Shown here: one piece after another, positions 1 through 7,637 of the stretch
Numbering within the stretch: the stretch's first letter is position 1
Layout of the letters: the number at the start of each line of letters is the position of its first letter
Source of the DNA: a virus
Length of the DNA stretch: 36,900 nt
IMG/VR virus record: IMGVR_UViG_3300046543_001038
Coordinates: 1-36,900 of that record
Strand: one strand, 5' to 3'
Position numbers and translations under genes: made by a program
The notes under the pieces: model-generated
What the model was told of the DNA's origin: nothing
The model's database searches: none
Seen by the model: the letters and a program-made list of their open reading frames with translations, nothing else

Positions 1-845
1 ACGACGCGATCGTCGCCGTCTCCTGGTGGGACGCCGCCACGCACCGCTACGAGGAGCTGCTGACGGAGGTGGCGGACCTCCGGAACCCGGGGAACGTGCT
101 GAAGGTCCTCTCGCAGGAGCGGATCTCCCGGTACATGGCGGAGCAGCTACACCTCGGGGTAGACGTGGCCCGCTTCGGGGACGACGACAGCGTCATCTAC
201 CCGCGCAGGGGCCCGCTCTTCTTCGAGCCGGTGGTGGTGCACGGGCTCGACACGGTGCAGCTCGTGGAGGCGATCCTCAAGAGCGTCGACGCGCTGGGCA
301 GGACCGGCGAGGTCGTGAAGGTGAAGATCGACACCACGGGGAGCGCGGGCGCCTACGACCTGCTCGCCGTGTCGATGGCGGAGCGCAAGGCGGCCAAGGC
401 GGCGGCGAAGCACTCCGGCAAGCCGGACCCGGAGGTCCAGATGCTGGTGGTGCCCATCAACGTCTCGGAGCGCGCGACGAGCAAGCCGAGCGACACCTCG
501 AAGGGCTACATGCGGCTGCGGGACCAGCTCTGGTTCGCGGGCGCCTACTTCCTGCGGGACGAGGCGATCGTCCCCCCGAACATGAAGCTCGAGGAGGAAC
601 TCCTCACGCCGACGTACACGGTCGACGCATCCGGGCGCTACGTGGCCGAGAGTAAGGCGGACGTGAAGAAGCGCCTGAAGCGATCCCCCGACCTCGCCGA
701 CGCATTCTGCATGAGCGTCTACGACGGCGTCCCGCCGGTGCCCTGGACCGACAAGGTCAAGAACGCGCCCGGCCCCGGCTGGGGATCGGTCTCCCTCTCC
801 TCCTTGGGCGGGGGCCACGACGACGACAAGCCCGCGGGCATCTAG
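1..845 (+). CDS. terL: Terminase large subunit, C-terminal nuclease part (5' truncated by window)
   Basis: The reading frame is open from base 3, with no start needed, so the gene begins before the window. Only the RNase H-like nuclease half of the DNA-packaging motor is present; the ATPase half lies upstream. Visible motifs are LGVDVARFGDDDS at about bases 150-190 (first catalytic Asp, D-x-A-R-x-G), VKIDTTGSAGAYDLL near 320-365, and RSPDLADAFCMSVY near 685-720 (the late Asp with a following DA). These match the metal-binding acidic positions of terminase nucleases that cut concatemeric DNA at the portal. A Gly/Asp-rich tail follows. The stop codon overlaps, by four bases (CTAG), the stop of the convergent HNH gene. 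The portal gene follows after that insertion, the usual head-gene order. Confidence 0.9.
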   Translation, partial: DAIVAVSWWDAATHRYEELLTEVADLRNPGNVLKVLSQERISRYMAEQLHLGVDVARFGDDDSVIYPRRGPLFFEPVVVHGLDTVQLVEAILKSVDALGRTGEVVKVKIDTTGSAGAYDLLAVSMAERKAAKAAAKHSGKPDPEVQMLVVPINVSERATSKPSDTSKGYMRLRDQLWFAGAYFLRDEAIVPPNMKLEEELLTPTYTVDASGRYVAESKADVKKRLKRSPDLADAFCMSVYDGVPPVPWTDKVKNAPGPGWGSVSLSSLGGGHDDDKPAGI

Positions 846-1417
846 CGTCTCCTTTTGAGGATGCTCCCCAGCCCACTAGGGCCCTCTTCGCACCACTTGT
901 TTCTATCGGGATCCCAGTGGTGTTGGAACATCCAGGCGAGTAGGGCGCCCTTCTCGAGAGGGGATTCCGAGTTGGCGATCAGGGCGGACTTGACGCACGC
1001 CCAGGATAGCCACTTGGAGAAGTCGCCTAGTCCGTAGTCGGACTCCTCCGTCCCCTCTCGACCTTCCTTTGGGAAGAGGGGGCGCAGCCGTAGTCCTTTT
1101 GAATCGACGCACTCCACGACGAACGGAGCGCTGTCGATGCCGACGACGGATCCTACGTAGAGTCCTTGCTGACGAACCCTCTTTCGTTCGTCGACGTCCT
1201 GGTGCCACTCGACGAGATCTGCTTCGAGCTTGTAGACCCTCTCGTGGAGGTCGTTCTTCCACTCGCTCGGCAGGCGGTCGCTCTTCTCGAGATTGCACTT
1301 CTCGCAGGCGAGTACGAGGTTCCGGGGCAGCGACGTCCCTCCTCGAGAGAATGGGACCACGTGATCTTCGTGGAAGGGACCTTCTCCTCGAAGGCAGTAG
1401 AAGCATCGTTCGTTCAT
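842..1417 (-). CDS. HNH endonuclease, free-standing (191 aa)
   Basis: The N-terminus carries CFYC (C-x2-C), then EDHVVPFSRGGTS, RNLVLACEKCN and a following lysine, the normal order of an HNH (His-Me finger) nuclease with a zinc-binding knuckle. The rest, about 120 residues, is charged and not recognised. Such genes in phages are usually homing endonucleases that cut alleles lacking them; the target cannot be told here. The start is taken as the ATG at 1417 because the HNH motif begins within a few residues; an upstream in-frame extension runs through the 18-bp palindrome and is unlikely. The gene is wedged between terminase and portal on the opposite strand, divergent from the portal across a 52-bp gap. 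No purine-rich ribosome-binding site precedes it. Its 22-nt leader resembles those of the two other minus-strand genes near 4 kb. Confidence 0.85.
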   Translation of the reverse strand: MNERCFYCLRGEGPFHEDHVVPFSRGGTSLPRNLVLACEKCNLEKSDRLPSEWKNDLHERVYKLEADLVEWHQDVDERKRVRQQGLYVGSVVGIDSAPFVVECVDSKGLRLRPLFPKEGREGTEESDYGLGDFSKWLSWACVKSALIANSESPLEKGALLAWMFQHHWDPDRNKWCEEGPSGLGSILKRRR

Positions 1418-1439
1418 GTCCCCAGGGATGGCGCGCGAC

Positions 1440-1457
1440 TCATAAATCGATTTATGA
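1440..1457. repeat. 18-bp palindrome, copy 1
   Basis: Perfect palindrome TCATAAATCGATTTATGA, identical in seven places. This copy lies in the 52-bp gap between the divergent HNH gene (starts 1417) and the portal gene (starts 1470). It is 22 nt from the HNH ATG and 12 nt from the portal ATG. The right flank is CCTCCTCC, shared in kind with copies 2 and 5. With so little room, it is the best candidate for the control element of both genes. Confidence 0.9.
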
Positions 1458-1469
1458 CCTCCTCCTAAG

Positions 1470-3890
1470 ATGGCCAAGAAGACCTCCAAGCAGACGGTCG
1501 CCGCCGTCCCCGAGCACGACCCCGTCGTATCGCAGGCGCTGCACTTCCTCGCCGACAACCCGGCGGTCTTCCAAGCGCTCTTCGCGCCGAGGACGCAGTT
1601 CGCGGCCCCGGACTCGAGCGCCCCCGCCGCGCTCTCGCGCCCGAAGGCGGGCAGCACGGTCCCGCAGGCGAGCGACGGCAAGAAGGCGCGCGCCGAGTCC
1701 CTGCCCCCCAAGGAGGGGTTCCCGCGCCCGAGCTTCCCGATCGCGGTCGCGCAGCAGGAGGACAACTCCCAGCTCTCCCCGCCCCCGCTCGTCGACCGCT
1801 ACCCCACGGTCGTCGGGGGCCAGCTCTCCTTCAACTACGTCGCCACCGTCGCGCGGCTCGCCACCACGGGCTACCGCCAGCAGGCGGTCGACCTCTGGAG
1901 GGAGCTGCTCGAGCAGGACCCGCACCTCTCCGCGGTCATGCAGAAGCGGATCCTCTCCGTCGCGAACGGGAAGCTCGAGTTCCTGCCCGCGGACCCGGAC
2001 TACGAGCTGGCGCAGTCCGCCTGCGATATGGTCAAGAAGGAGGTCGCCCGGATCCCGGACCTCACGCAGGCGCTCGTCACGCTGCTCTGGGCCCTCTACT
2101 ACGCGGTCCAGGCGAGCGAGATCATCTGGACGCGCGACGCCGACGGCTGGCACGTCGTGCGGCTCGACTTCGTGCACTCCCGCCGCATCGCGTGGCCGGA
2201 CATGCAGTCCTGGGACGCCTACATCTGGGACCAGGGACAGGTCTTCGGCTGGAACTCCCCCTGGGGCTCCACGCCCACCAACGCGGGCGTCTTCGGGCTC
2301 CGGCTCGCAGACTGGCCGGGCAAGTACGTCTTCTTCGCCCCGCAGCTCTTCGCCGACTACCCCACCAGGGACGGGCTCGCGCGGCAGCTCGCGATGTGGG
2401 CGCTCTTCAAGCGCGTCCCGGTCCGCGGCGCGATCGACTACCTCGAGAGGTTCGCCAAGGGCTTCCTCGACATCACGTTCACCACCCAGGCGGGGGACGA
2501 GCCTCGGTCAGCGACGGACGAGGACATCGGGGCCGCGCAGGGGCTCGCCAACGTGCTCGGCGCGGGCAACGGCCGCACGGTCACGCACCCGAACTCGATC
2601 AAGATCGAGCCGAAGTCCTTCGAGGGCGGCGGGGGCAAGGCGAAGCTCACGTGGAGCGAGTGGCTGGGGATCTGCAACTCCGAGATCTCGAAGCTCGTCC
2701 TCGGCGGTACGCTCGGCACCGAGGGGGCTTCCTCCGGCGGCAACGGATCACGCTCGCTGGGAGAGGTCCAGGAGCGGGCGGAGACGGACCTCGAGCAGTT
2801 CGACGCCACGGCGCTCGCGGAGTGCCTGCGGCGGGACCTCGTCACGGTCCTGATCCGGCTGAACATGCCGGAGGCGCTGGGAGTCGTCCCGCGGTGCCTC
2901 ATCCACATCGAGGCGGAGCCGGACGCGAAGAGCGTCGTCTCGAACGCCATCCAGCTCGCGGACCGGGGAGTGCCCCTCGACGCGGACGACGTGGCGCAGA
3001 AGGCGGGGCTCAAGTGCGTGCCGAACGAGCAGAAGGACGCCAAGGGGCGCCCGAAGCCGCGCCGCATGTTCAAGAGCGACTTCATCGACCCCTCGCTCGT
3101 CGACGACACCCTCATGTCCGAGGAGGCGAAGCAGTCGGCCCAGGACGACAAGGACGCCGCCAACGACCTGGCGATGCAGAAGGCTAAGCAGCCCGTCGTC
3201 TCCCCCATCGGGGCTCCTGGGGGCAAGCCCGCCCCGGCAAACGGCAACGGCAAGAAGGTCGCCCCGAAGCCCGCCAAGGCGAAGGTGGCTGCCAAGCCCC
3301 CCGCCAAGCCTGCCCCGAAGCCCGCTCCGGCGGGGAAGAAGAAGCTGGGGGACGACTCCCTCACGTTCCTGCTCTCCGCTCGCTCTACGGTCCTGAAGCT
3401 CGACTCCTACGAGGAGCGCACCGACAGGGACATCGTGCGGGAGGTCTACGAGATGCTGCTCGACGACTACCCGCCGAGCGCGCTCGACTGGGTGCTCGCC
3501 GCGAAGTGGGTCGGGCCGCTCGAGGTCCCGATGGCGGGCATCGACTTCTCGGAGCGCGAGACGTGGAGGGCCTCGCACGAGGACATCTCCTCCTACGTCG
3601 ACAAGCTCCGCGCCGCGCTCGCGGGCGGCAAGAAGCGCAAGCCGGCGGTCTTCGTGAAGACGCCGAGCAACCCGCTCGACCAGATCGTGGACGGGCACCA
3701 CCGCACGCTCTCCGCGGAGTCGCTCGGCGTGCCCGCCTGGGCCTACGTCGCCACCGTCTACGTGGACAACGGCCCGTGGTCGACGCTGCACGGGCGCCAG
3801 CTGGCCGGTTCCTCGAAGGAGGACGTGGTCGAGAACCCGTCCCTCATCTACGAGGAAGAGGACACGCACGACGACGAGGCGGCGGAGTAG
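1470..3890 (+). CDS. Portal protein (Mu gp29/DUF935-like) with C-terminal ParB-like domain
   Basis: This 806-residue protein is longer than ordinary portals. Residues about 90-540 look like the DUF935 (Mu gp29) portal: LWRELLEQDPHLSAVMQKR, then LVLGGTLGTEG and the helical stretch around RSLGEVQERAETDLEQFDA. The portal is the dodecameric ring at the head vertex that docks the terminase and the tail. Residues about 573-629 are a low-complexity Ala/Lys/Pro linker. Residues about 630-790 form a second domain with D741-G742-H743-H744-R745 in IVDGHHRTLSAESLG, followed by AYVATVYVDNGPWSTLH. This resembles the ParB/sulfiredoxin-fold domains found in some phage head proteins; its role there is not established. 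The ATG at 1470 has no Shine-Dalgarno sequence, only CCTCCTCCTAAG before it. The gene abuts the convergent DUF2158 gene with no gap. Confidence 0.88.
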   Translation: MAKKTSKQTVAAVPEHDPVVSQALHFLADNPAVFQALFAPRTQFAAPDSSAPAALSRPKAGSTVPQASDGKKARAESLPPKEGFPRPSFPIAVAQQEDNSQLSPPPLVDRYPTVVGGQLSFNYVATVARLATTGYRQQAVDLWRELLEQDPHLSAVMQKRILSVANGKLEFLPADPDYELAQSACDMVKKEVARIPDLTQALVTLLWALYYAVQASEIIWTRDADGWHVVRLDFVHSRRIAWPDMQSWDAYIWDQGQVFGWNSPWGSTPTNAGVFGLRLADWPGKYVFFAPQLFADYPTRDGLARQLAMWALFKRVPVRGAIDYLERFAKGFLDITFTTQAGDEPRSATDEDIGAAQGLANVLGAGNGRTVTHPNSIKIEPKSFEGGGGKAKLTWSEWLGICNSEISKLVLGGTLGTEGASSGGNGSRSLGEVQERAETDLEQFDATALAECLRRDLVTVLIRLNMPEALGVVPRCLIHIEAEPDAKSVVSNAIQLADRGVPLDADDVAQKAGLKCVPNEQKDAKGRPKPRRMFKSDFIDPSLVDDTLMSEEAKQSAQDDKDAANDLAMQKAKQPVVSPIGAPGGKPAPANGNGKKVAPKPAKAKVAAKPPAKPAPKPAPAGKKKLGDDSLTFLLSARSTVLKLDSYEERTDRDIVREVYEMLLDDYPPSALDWVLAAKWVGPLEVPMAGIDFSERETWRASHEDISSYVDKLRAALAGGKKRKPAVFVKTPSNPLDQIVDGHHRTLSAESLGVPAWAYVATVYVDNGPWSTLHGRQLAGSSKEDVVENPSLIYEEEDTHDDEAAE

Positions 3891-4082
3891 CTACGATTTC
3901 CTGAGGTTCGTGAGGCACTCGGGTGAGAACGAGTACTCGGAGAACTTGGACTCGTCCTCGTTCCACCACGTGCAACGGACGTACGGTTCGCCCATTACTT
4001 CGTGGATCTGGCCGACGGTCAACTGCGGACCCCCGGACTTGAGCTGGACGATATCCCCTTTTTTGAACCCGGTCTCTTTCAT
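3891..4082 (-). CDS. DUF2158 (YodC-like) small protein, 63 aa
   Basis: The sequence GFKKGDIVQLKSGGPQLTV, followed by a C-terminal half with VRCTWWNEDESKF, matches the small DUF2158 family, which folds as a compact SH3-like barrel. The family has no firm biochemical role. The start is set at the ATG at 4082 because family members begin just before the KxGDxVxLKSGG motif. It is the second gene of a short minus-strand pair, 113 nt after the 85-aa gene. Its leader (TCGCGGCATCC then A and TCCCGG) is nearly the same as the leader of that upstream gene, and there is no Shine-Dalgarno. It ends directly against the portal stop codon. The pair looks like an accessory ('moron') insertion into the virion module. 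Confidence 0.85.
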   Translation of the reverse strand: MKETGFKKGDIVQLKSGGPQLTVGQIHEVMGEPYVRCTWWNEDESKFSEYSFSPECLTNLRKS

Positions 4083-4195
4083 ACCGGGATGGATGCCGCG
4101 AGCGGGTCGGGGGCAGGACACTGCTCGGGAGACTTGCGGACGGGGATCCGGCCAGCCCCGTGAAGTGCGCTCCTGGGTGGTGTCCTCCCCCCGAC

Positions 4196-4453
4196 TCAAG
4201 CGGCGGAGAGGGACTTCACGATCGAGTGGAGCCGGAGCGCGAGGAGCCCGAGCGGGGTGGGGTAGTAACTCCCCTCGTCCGGCTCCCCGCAGTACATGCA
4301 GGGGAGCCCCTCCTTGAAGACTAACAGGCCCCTGGCCACACAACGGTCGACGACGTCGTCATCCTTGTAGGCGTCGTCTGGCGCACACCCATCGCAGACG
4401 GTCGATAGTCCGTCGATGAGCGCGTTCTCTTCCTCGGCGGTGAGTCCCCTCAT
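4196..4453 (-). CDS. Hypothetical protein, 85 aa, cysteine-containing
   Basis: I do not recognise this family. The protein has two cysteine pairs, CDGC near residue 20 and CMYC near residue 52, which could bind a metal. The segment DDVVDRCVARGLLVFKEG and the end YYPTPLGLLALRL resemble the recognition helix and wing of a small winged-helix fold, but this is only an impression. The ATG at 4453 is 22 nt from palindrome copy 2, exactly the distance seen at copy 1, which supports both the start and the gene. It is the first gene of a minus-strand pair with DUF2158 and is divergent from the secreted-protein gene at 4527. A regulatory role is possible given its position next to a conserved palindrome. 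Confidence 0.65.
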   Translation of the reverse strand: MRGLTAEEENALIDGLSTVCDGCAPDDAYKDDDVVDRCVARGLLVFKEGLPCMYCGEPDEGSYYPTPLGLLALRLHSIVKSLSAA

Positions 4454-4475
4454 GCCGGGAGGGATGCCGCGACGC

Positions 4476-4493
4476 TCATAAATCGATTTATGA
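4476..4493. repeat. 18-bp palindrome, copy 2
   Basis: Identical TCATAAATCGATTTATGA in the 73-bp gap between divergent genes starting at 4453 (minus) and 4527 (plus). The distance to the minus-strand ATG is 22 nt, the same as at copy 1, and the sequence between shares the core CATCCCT. The right flank is CCTCTCTCC. Confidence 0.9.
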
Positions 4494-4526
4494 CCTCTCT
4501 CCCAACCGACAGAAGGATTCCCTGAC

Positions 4527-5150
4527 ATGAAGCCGTTCCGCATCCTCGCAGCCTCCGTGCTGGCCGCGTGCCTCTCGACCGCCGTCGTCACCGTGGCGTG
4601 CAGGCCGGCTCCTTCCGCGTCCTCGACGACCCCGCCCCCCGCGGCCTCCGCGCACAAGTTCGGGCTCGGCGTGAACAACACGAACGAGATCGGCAACCAG
4701 CTCGCGGAGCAGGGGCTCTTCGAGTGGCAGAAGAACTGGTCGGACGGGACGGACTCCGGGGGCAGCCTCGCGGAGATCGTGATCGACGGCATCGGCCCGG
4801 GCCCGATCAACATCCCGATCTCGCAGTGCCAGTTCGTCACGAGCGCCGCGCTCACGGCGAGCCAGACGACGTACGCGACGATCAACGTCTACAAGCGCCC
4901 GGGCAACAACCCGGACGGCGGGCTCGGCGCCACGCTCATCGCGTCGGCCTCGACGACGACCAACCAGGCAGACGCGGCGGCGGACGCGGCGTCCACCGGG
5001 AGCTGGTTCGCCTGGCAGAACGTCGTCGTCCCCGCCTCCGCGAACGCCTTCGTCGCCCCGGGCGACGTGATCACGGTCGCGATCACGAAGACGTCCACGG
5101 GCGTCGGCGTGCCGCAGGGCGTGCTCACCTGCTACACGACGATCCTCTAG
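4527..5150 (+). CDS. Secreted or lipid-anchored protein with a virion-like beta domain (207 aa)
   Basis: The N-terminus is a signal sequence: MKPFR, a hydrophobic run to about residue 24, then TVAC at 22-25, an imperfect lipobox. A Ser/Pro/Ala-rich spacer follows. The rest, from about residue 75, is a beta-rich domain with VTSAALTASQTTYATINVYKR, GSWFAWQNVVV and VAPGDVITVAITKTSTGVGVP. The pattern recalls beta-sandwich domains of phage structural or decoration proteins, here fused to a signal sequence. It may be an outer-membrane surface protein, for example in superinfection exclusion, or a virion protein with a fortuitous hydrophobic start. The ATG has a good ribosome-binding site (AAGGA, 9 nt upstream). 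It is the first gene after palindrome copy 2 and lies 11 nt upstream of the protease gene. Confidence 0.7.
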   Translation: MKPFRILAASVLAACLSTAVVTVACRPAPSASSTTPPPAASAHKFGLGVNNTNEIGNQLAEQGLFEWQKNWSDGTDSGGSLAEIVIDGIGPGPINIPISQCQFVTSAALTASQTTYATINVYKRPGNNPDGGLGATLIASASTTTNQADAAADAASTGSWFAWQNVVVPASANAFVAPGDVITVAITKTSTGVGVPQGVLTCYTTIL

Positions 5151-5161
5151 GCCCGACCCTC

Positions 5162-7576
5162 ATGACGGAGAAGGTCACGCTCGACCTCTCCGCGGGGGAG
5201 GTCCACACCCCGAGCACCATCGGCGTGCAGGGCTACGCGATCGGGAGCGCGACCCCGTCTCAGGACGGGACGTCGATGGTCCCGAAGAAGCCGTCCCCGA
5301 TCCACGGCCCGGTGGTGGACTCGGACCACGTCGCCTCCCTCGTCCTCGTGCAGGACCGGGAGGGGAGGCTCCTCACCGTCTCGCGCCCCGACCCGCCGCA
5401 TGAGCCCAGCATCCCAGGCGGGATGGTCGAGGACGGGGAGACCGCGTTCGCGGCAGGCGTCCGGGAGCTGAGGGAGGAGACCGGTGTAGACGTCGCGGAC
5501 CTCTCCCTCGTCGCCTCGGTGCGCTGCCCGCTTTCCAACCGCCTCGTGCGCGTCTTTCGCGCCGGCAGCTACTCCGGGACCGCCTCCGCGCTGGAAGCCG
5601 GTTCTAGGGTCGAGTGGATGGCCCCCGCCGCCCTCCTCGCGCAGGCGGGGCGCTACACGGACTCGATCAAGAAGCTGCTCCCGCTCTTCGGGGGCTACAA
5701 CGAAGGACCCTCGTTCGGCATGACTGACCCCAAGCAGGTGGCGAGCGAGAAGCGGAAGGCCGATCGACTTGCTCGCCGGAAGAAGACCGCCGCGGGACGC
5801 GGCAAGGGCACGATCCACGTTCGGGCGGACCTCGCTCCGGGAGGGGCACTGCACGTGAGGCACAACATGCGAGACGAGAAGACCTACTTCGCTCCGGACG
5901 GCTCCTGGGGAGTACGCTCTCTCGTGGGCGGCGAGTTCCTCCTCCGGGACTTCCGCCGCATCGCGGCCGAGCAGGAGATCGACCCCGCGGCCGTCGGCGT
6001 CCAGCTCGTCGGGAAGCCGACGTGGGCGGACGGCACGGCGAAGAAGCTCACCTGGGTGAAGCTCGCGCAGGTCGGCGCCTGGAAGGGCCACCCCGCGGGC
6101 GAGTTCGAGATGACGCCGGCCACGTTCTCCGAGATCAAGGCGAACTTCGAGGCGCGCGGGCTCCCGATCCAGTACGACATGGAGCACTATTCGGAGCTGT
6201 CCGCCGAGCAGATGGACCCAGAGAAGGGGGCGCCCTCCCACGGCTGGGTGCACCGGATGGACAACCGCGGCGTCGCGGGCCTCTGGGGCCTCACGGAGTG
6301 GCTCGATACGGCGCGGGACGGGATCAAGGAGGGCAAGTACGCCTTCCTCTCGCCCGCCATCCGATTCGGCTCGAAGGACACGGTCTCGGGCAAGAACATC
6401 GGCGCTCGCATGACGAGCGTGGCGATCACGAACCAGCCCTTCCTGACCGACCTCGGGCAGCTCCGCGCCGCGCGCCTCTTCGGGCTCTCGGAGATGATCG
6501 AATCGGGCTCGGTCGAGGGGACGTCTTCGATCTTCAACCTCGGGCTCGCGCACCACCCGACCGAGTACATGCCCAAGGTCCGGGCGTGCATGGGCCTGCA
6601 CCCGACGTCGACGGCGGCGGAGTGCCGGGACCGACTCGACACTATCCGCTCGCACTACGACGCGGACCAGGCGGGGGACCGGGACGGGAGCAACGAAGGC
6701 GTGAAGCTCTCCGAGCACCTCCTGCCCTTCCGCGACATGTTCGGCGACTCCTCCCTCGGCATGACCTGGGACGAGGTCCTCGACAAGGTCCAGGACATGA
6801 TCGACGCCTCGATGGACGAGCACGTCGCCACGATGCACCCCGGGGCCGCGTCGATGACCGACAAGCTCCCCGCCGACACGCAGACCCCCGCAACCACCAC
6901 GGAGAACGACGAGATGGACCCGAAGCTGCTCAAGGACGCCCAGGACAAGGCGACGGCGTCTGAGGACAAGGCGAAGGCGCTCGAGGCCGAGAAGACCGCG
7001 CTCGAGGCGCAGGTGACCACGCTCACCGACAAGGTGAAGGCCGGCGAGGCGTCCGTGAAGAGCGCCGACGCGGCGAACGCGGACCTGCTCGAGATCGTGA
7101 CCGCCGTGAGCACCGTCGCGCTGAAGGACGAGATGCCGAAGGCGGTCGTCCTCCGCCTCGTCGAGGAGAACAAGGTCCTCCTGACCGCGAAGGCGGCCCG
7201 GGAGGAGGCGGACCTCGAGCGCGACGTGCAGATCGCGAAGGAGACCTGGCAGGACTCCCGGAAGCTCTCGGACAAGGACTTCGCGAAGGGCGACGGCAAG
7301 GCGAAGAAGGACGGCTGGGTGATGACCCTCGCGCGTAACGACCGCGCGTCCTTCAACGAGACGTTCCCCCCGGTTCCGGTCGGGGAGCGCCACCTCCTGC
7401 GCACCATCACGCCGGTCGAGGAGCGCCCGAAGCCCGAGAAGGTCCCCGCGTCCTCGACCGAACTGACCGCCAAGCTGATGTCCGACAAGGGGCTGAGCTA
7501 CTCCGACGCCTGCTCGGAGGCCTCCGCGATCATCGCGAACAAGAAGACCTACGAGTCGATCCCCTCGAAGAAGTAG
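5162..7576 (+). CDS. Nudix domain fused to Mu I-like capsid protease and scaffold (804 aa)
   Basis: Three parts are visible. Residues about 55-180 are a Nudix hydrolase domain with a complete Nudix box: G87, E93, R101-E102, E105-E106 and G108 (G-x5-E-x7-R-E-x2-E-E-x-G), preceded by SIPGG. Such enzymes hydrolyse nucleoside diphosphates linked to another moiety. Residues about 290-445 match the phage I-like (Mu gpI) head maturation protease, with YDMEHYSE, GWVHRMDNRGVAGLWG, YAFLSPAIRF and VAITNQPFL. Residues about 585-660 are an Ala/Lys/Glu coiled coil typical of scaffold, followed by a charged tail ending TYESIPSKK. An extra segment at about 460-560 (HHPTEYMPKVRACMGLHP) is not recognised. The start is the ATG at 5162, just after the upstream stop. 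The capsid gene follows 61 nt downstream, as expected for a protease that processes it. Confidence 0.88.
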   Translation: MTEKVTLDLSAGEVHTPSTIGVQGYAIGSATPSQDGTSMVPKKPSPIHGPVVDSDHVASLVLVQDREGRLLTVSRPDPPHEPSIPGGMVEDGETAFAAGVRELREETGVDVADLSLVASVRCPLSNRLVRVFRAGSYSGTASALEAGSRVEWMAPAALLAQAGRYTDSIKKLLPLFGGYNEGPSFGMTDPKQVASEKRKADRLARRKKTAAGRGKGTIHVRADLAPGGALHVRHNMRDEKTYFAPDGSWGVRSLVGGEFLLRDFRRIAAEQEIDPAAVGVQLVGKPTWADGTAKKLTWVKLAQVGAWKGHPAGEFEMTPATFSEIKANFEARGLPIQYDMEHYSELSAEQMDPEKGAPSHGWVHRMDNRGVAGLWGLTEWLDTARDGIKEGKYAFLSPAIRFGSKDTVSGKNIGARMTSVAITNQPFLTDLGQLRAARLFGLSEMIESGSVEGTSSIFNLGLAHHPTEYMPKVRACMGLHPTSTAAECRDRLDTIRSHYDADQAGDRDGSNEGVKLSEHLLPFRDMFGDSSLGMTWDEVLDKVQDMIDASMDEHVATMHPGAASMTDKLPADTQTPATTTENDEMDPKLLKDAQDKATASEDKAKALEAEKTALEAQVTTLTDKVKAGEASVKSADAANADLLEIVTAVSTVALKDEMPKAVVLRLVEENKVLLTAKAAREEADLERDVQIAKETWQDSRKLSDKDFAKGDGKAKKDGWVMTLARNDRASFNETFPPVPVGERHLLRTITPVEERPKPEKVPASSTELTAKLMSDKGLSYSDACSEASAIIANKKTYESIPSKK
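6914..7576 (+). CDS. Possible internal-start scaffold protein (220 aa)
   Basis: An in-frame ATG at 6914 has GGAG nine bases upstream. The product would be only the coiled-coil scaffold part of the protease-scaffold gene, starting MDPKLLKDAQDK. In Mu (I and Z) and lambda (C and Nu3), scaffold is made from an internal start of the protease gene. The same arrangement is inferred here and is not proven by sequence alone. Confidence 0.5.
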   Translation: MDPKLLKDAQDKATASEDKAKALEAEKTALEAQVTTLTDKVKAGEASVKSADAANADLLEIVTAVSTVALKDEMPKAVVLRLVEENKVLLTAKAAREEADLERDVQIAKETWQDSRKLSDKDFAKGDGKAKKDGWVMTLARNDRASFNETFPPVPVGERHLLRTITPVEERPKPEKVPASSTELTAKLMSDKGLSYSDACSEASAIIANKKTYESIPSKK

Positions 7577-7637
7577 TCCGCCCAACCCGCGACGCGCCGC
7601 CCCGCCGACTCCACCTCCCCTCGAAGGAACCGACCAA

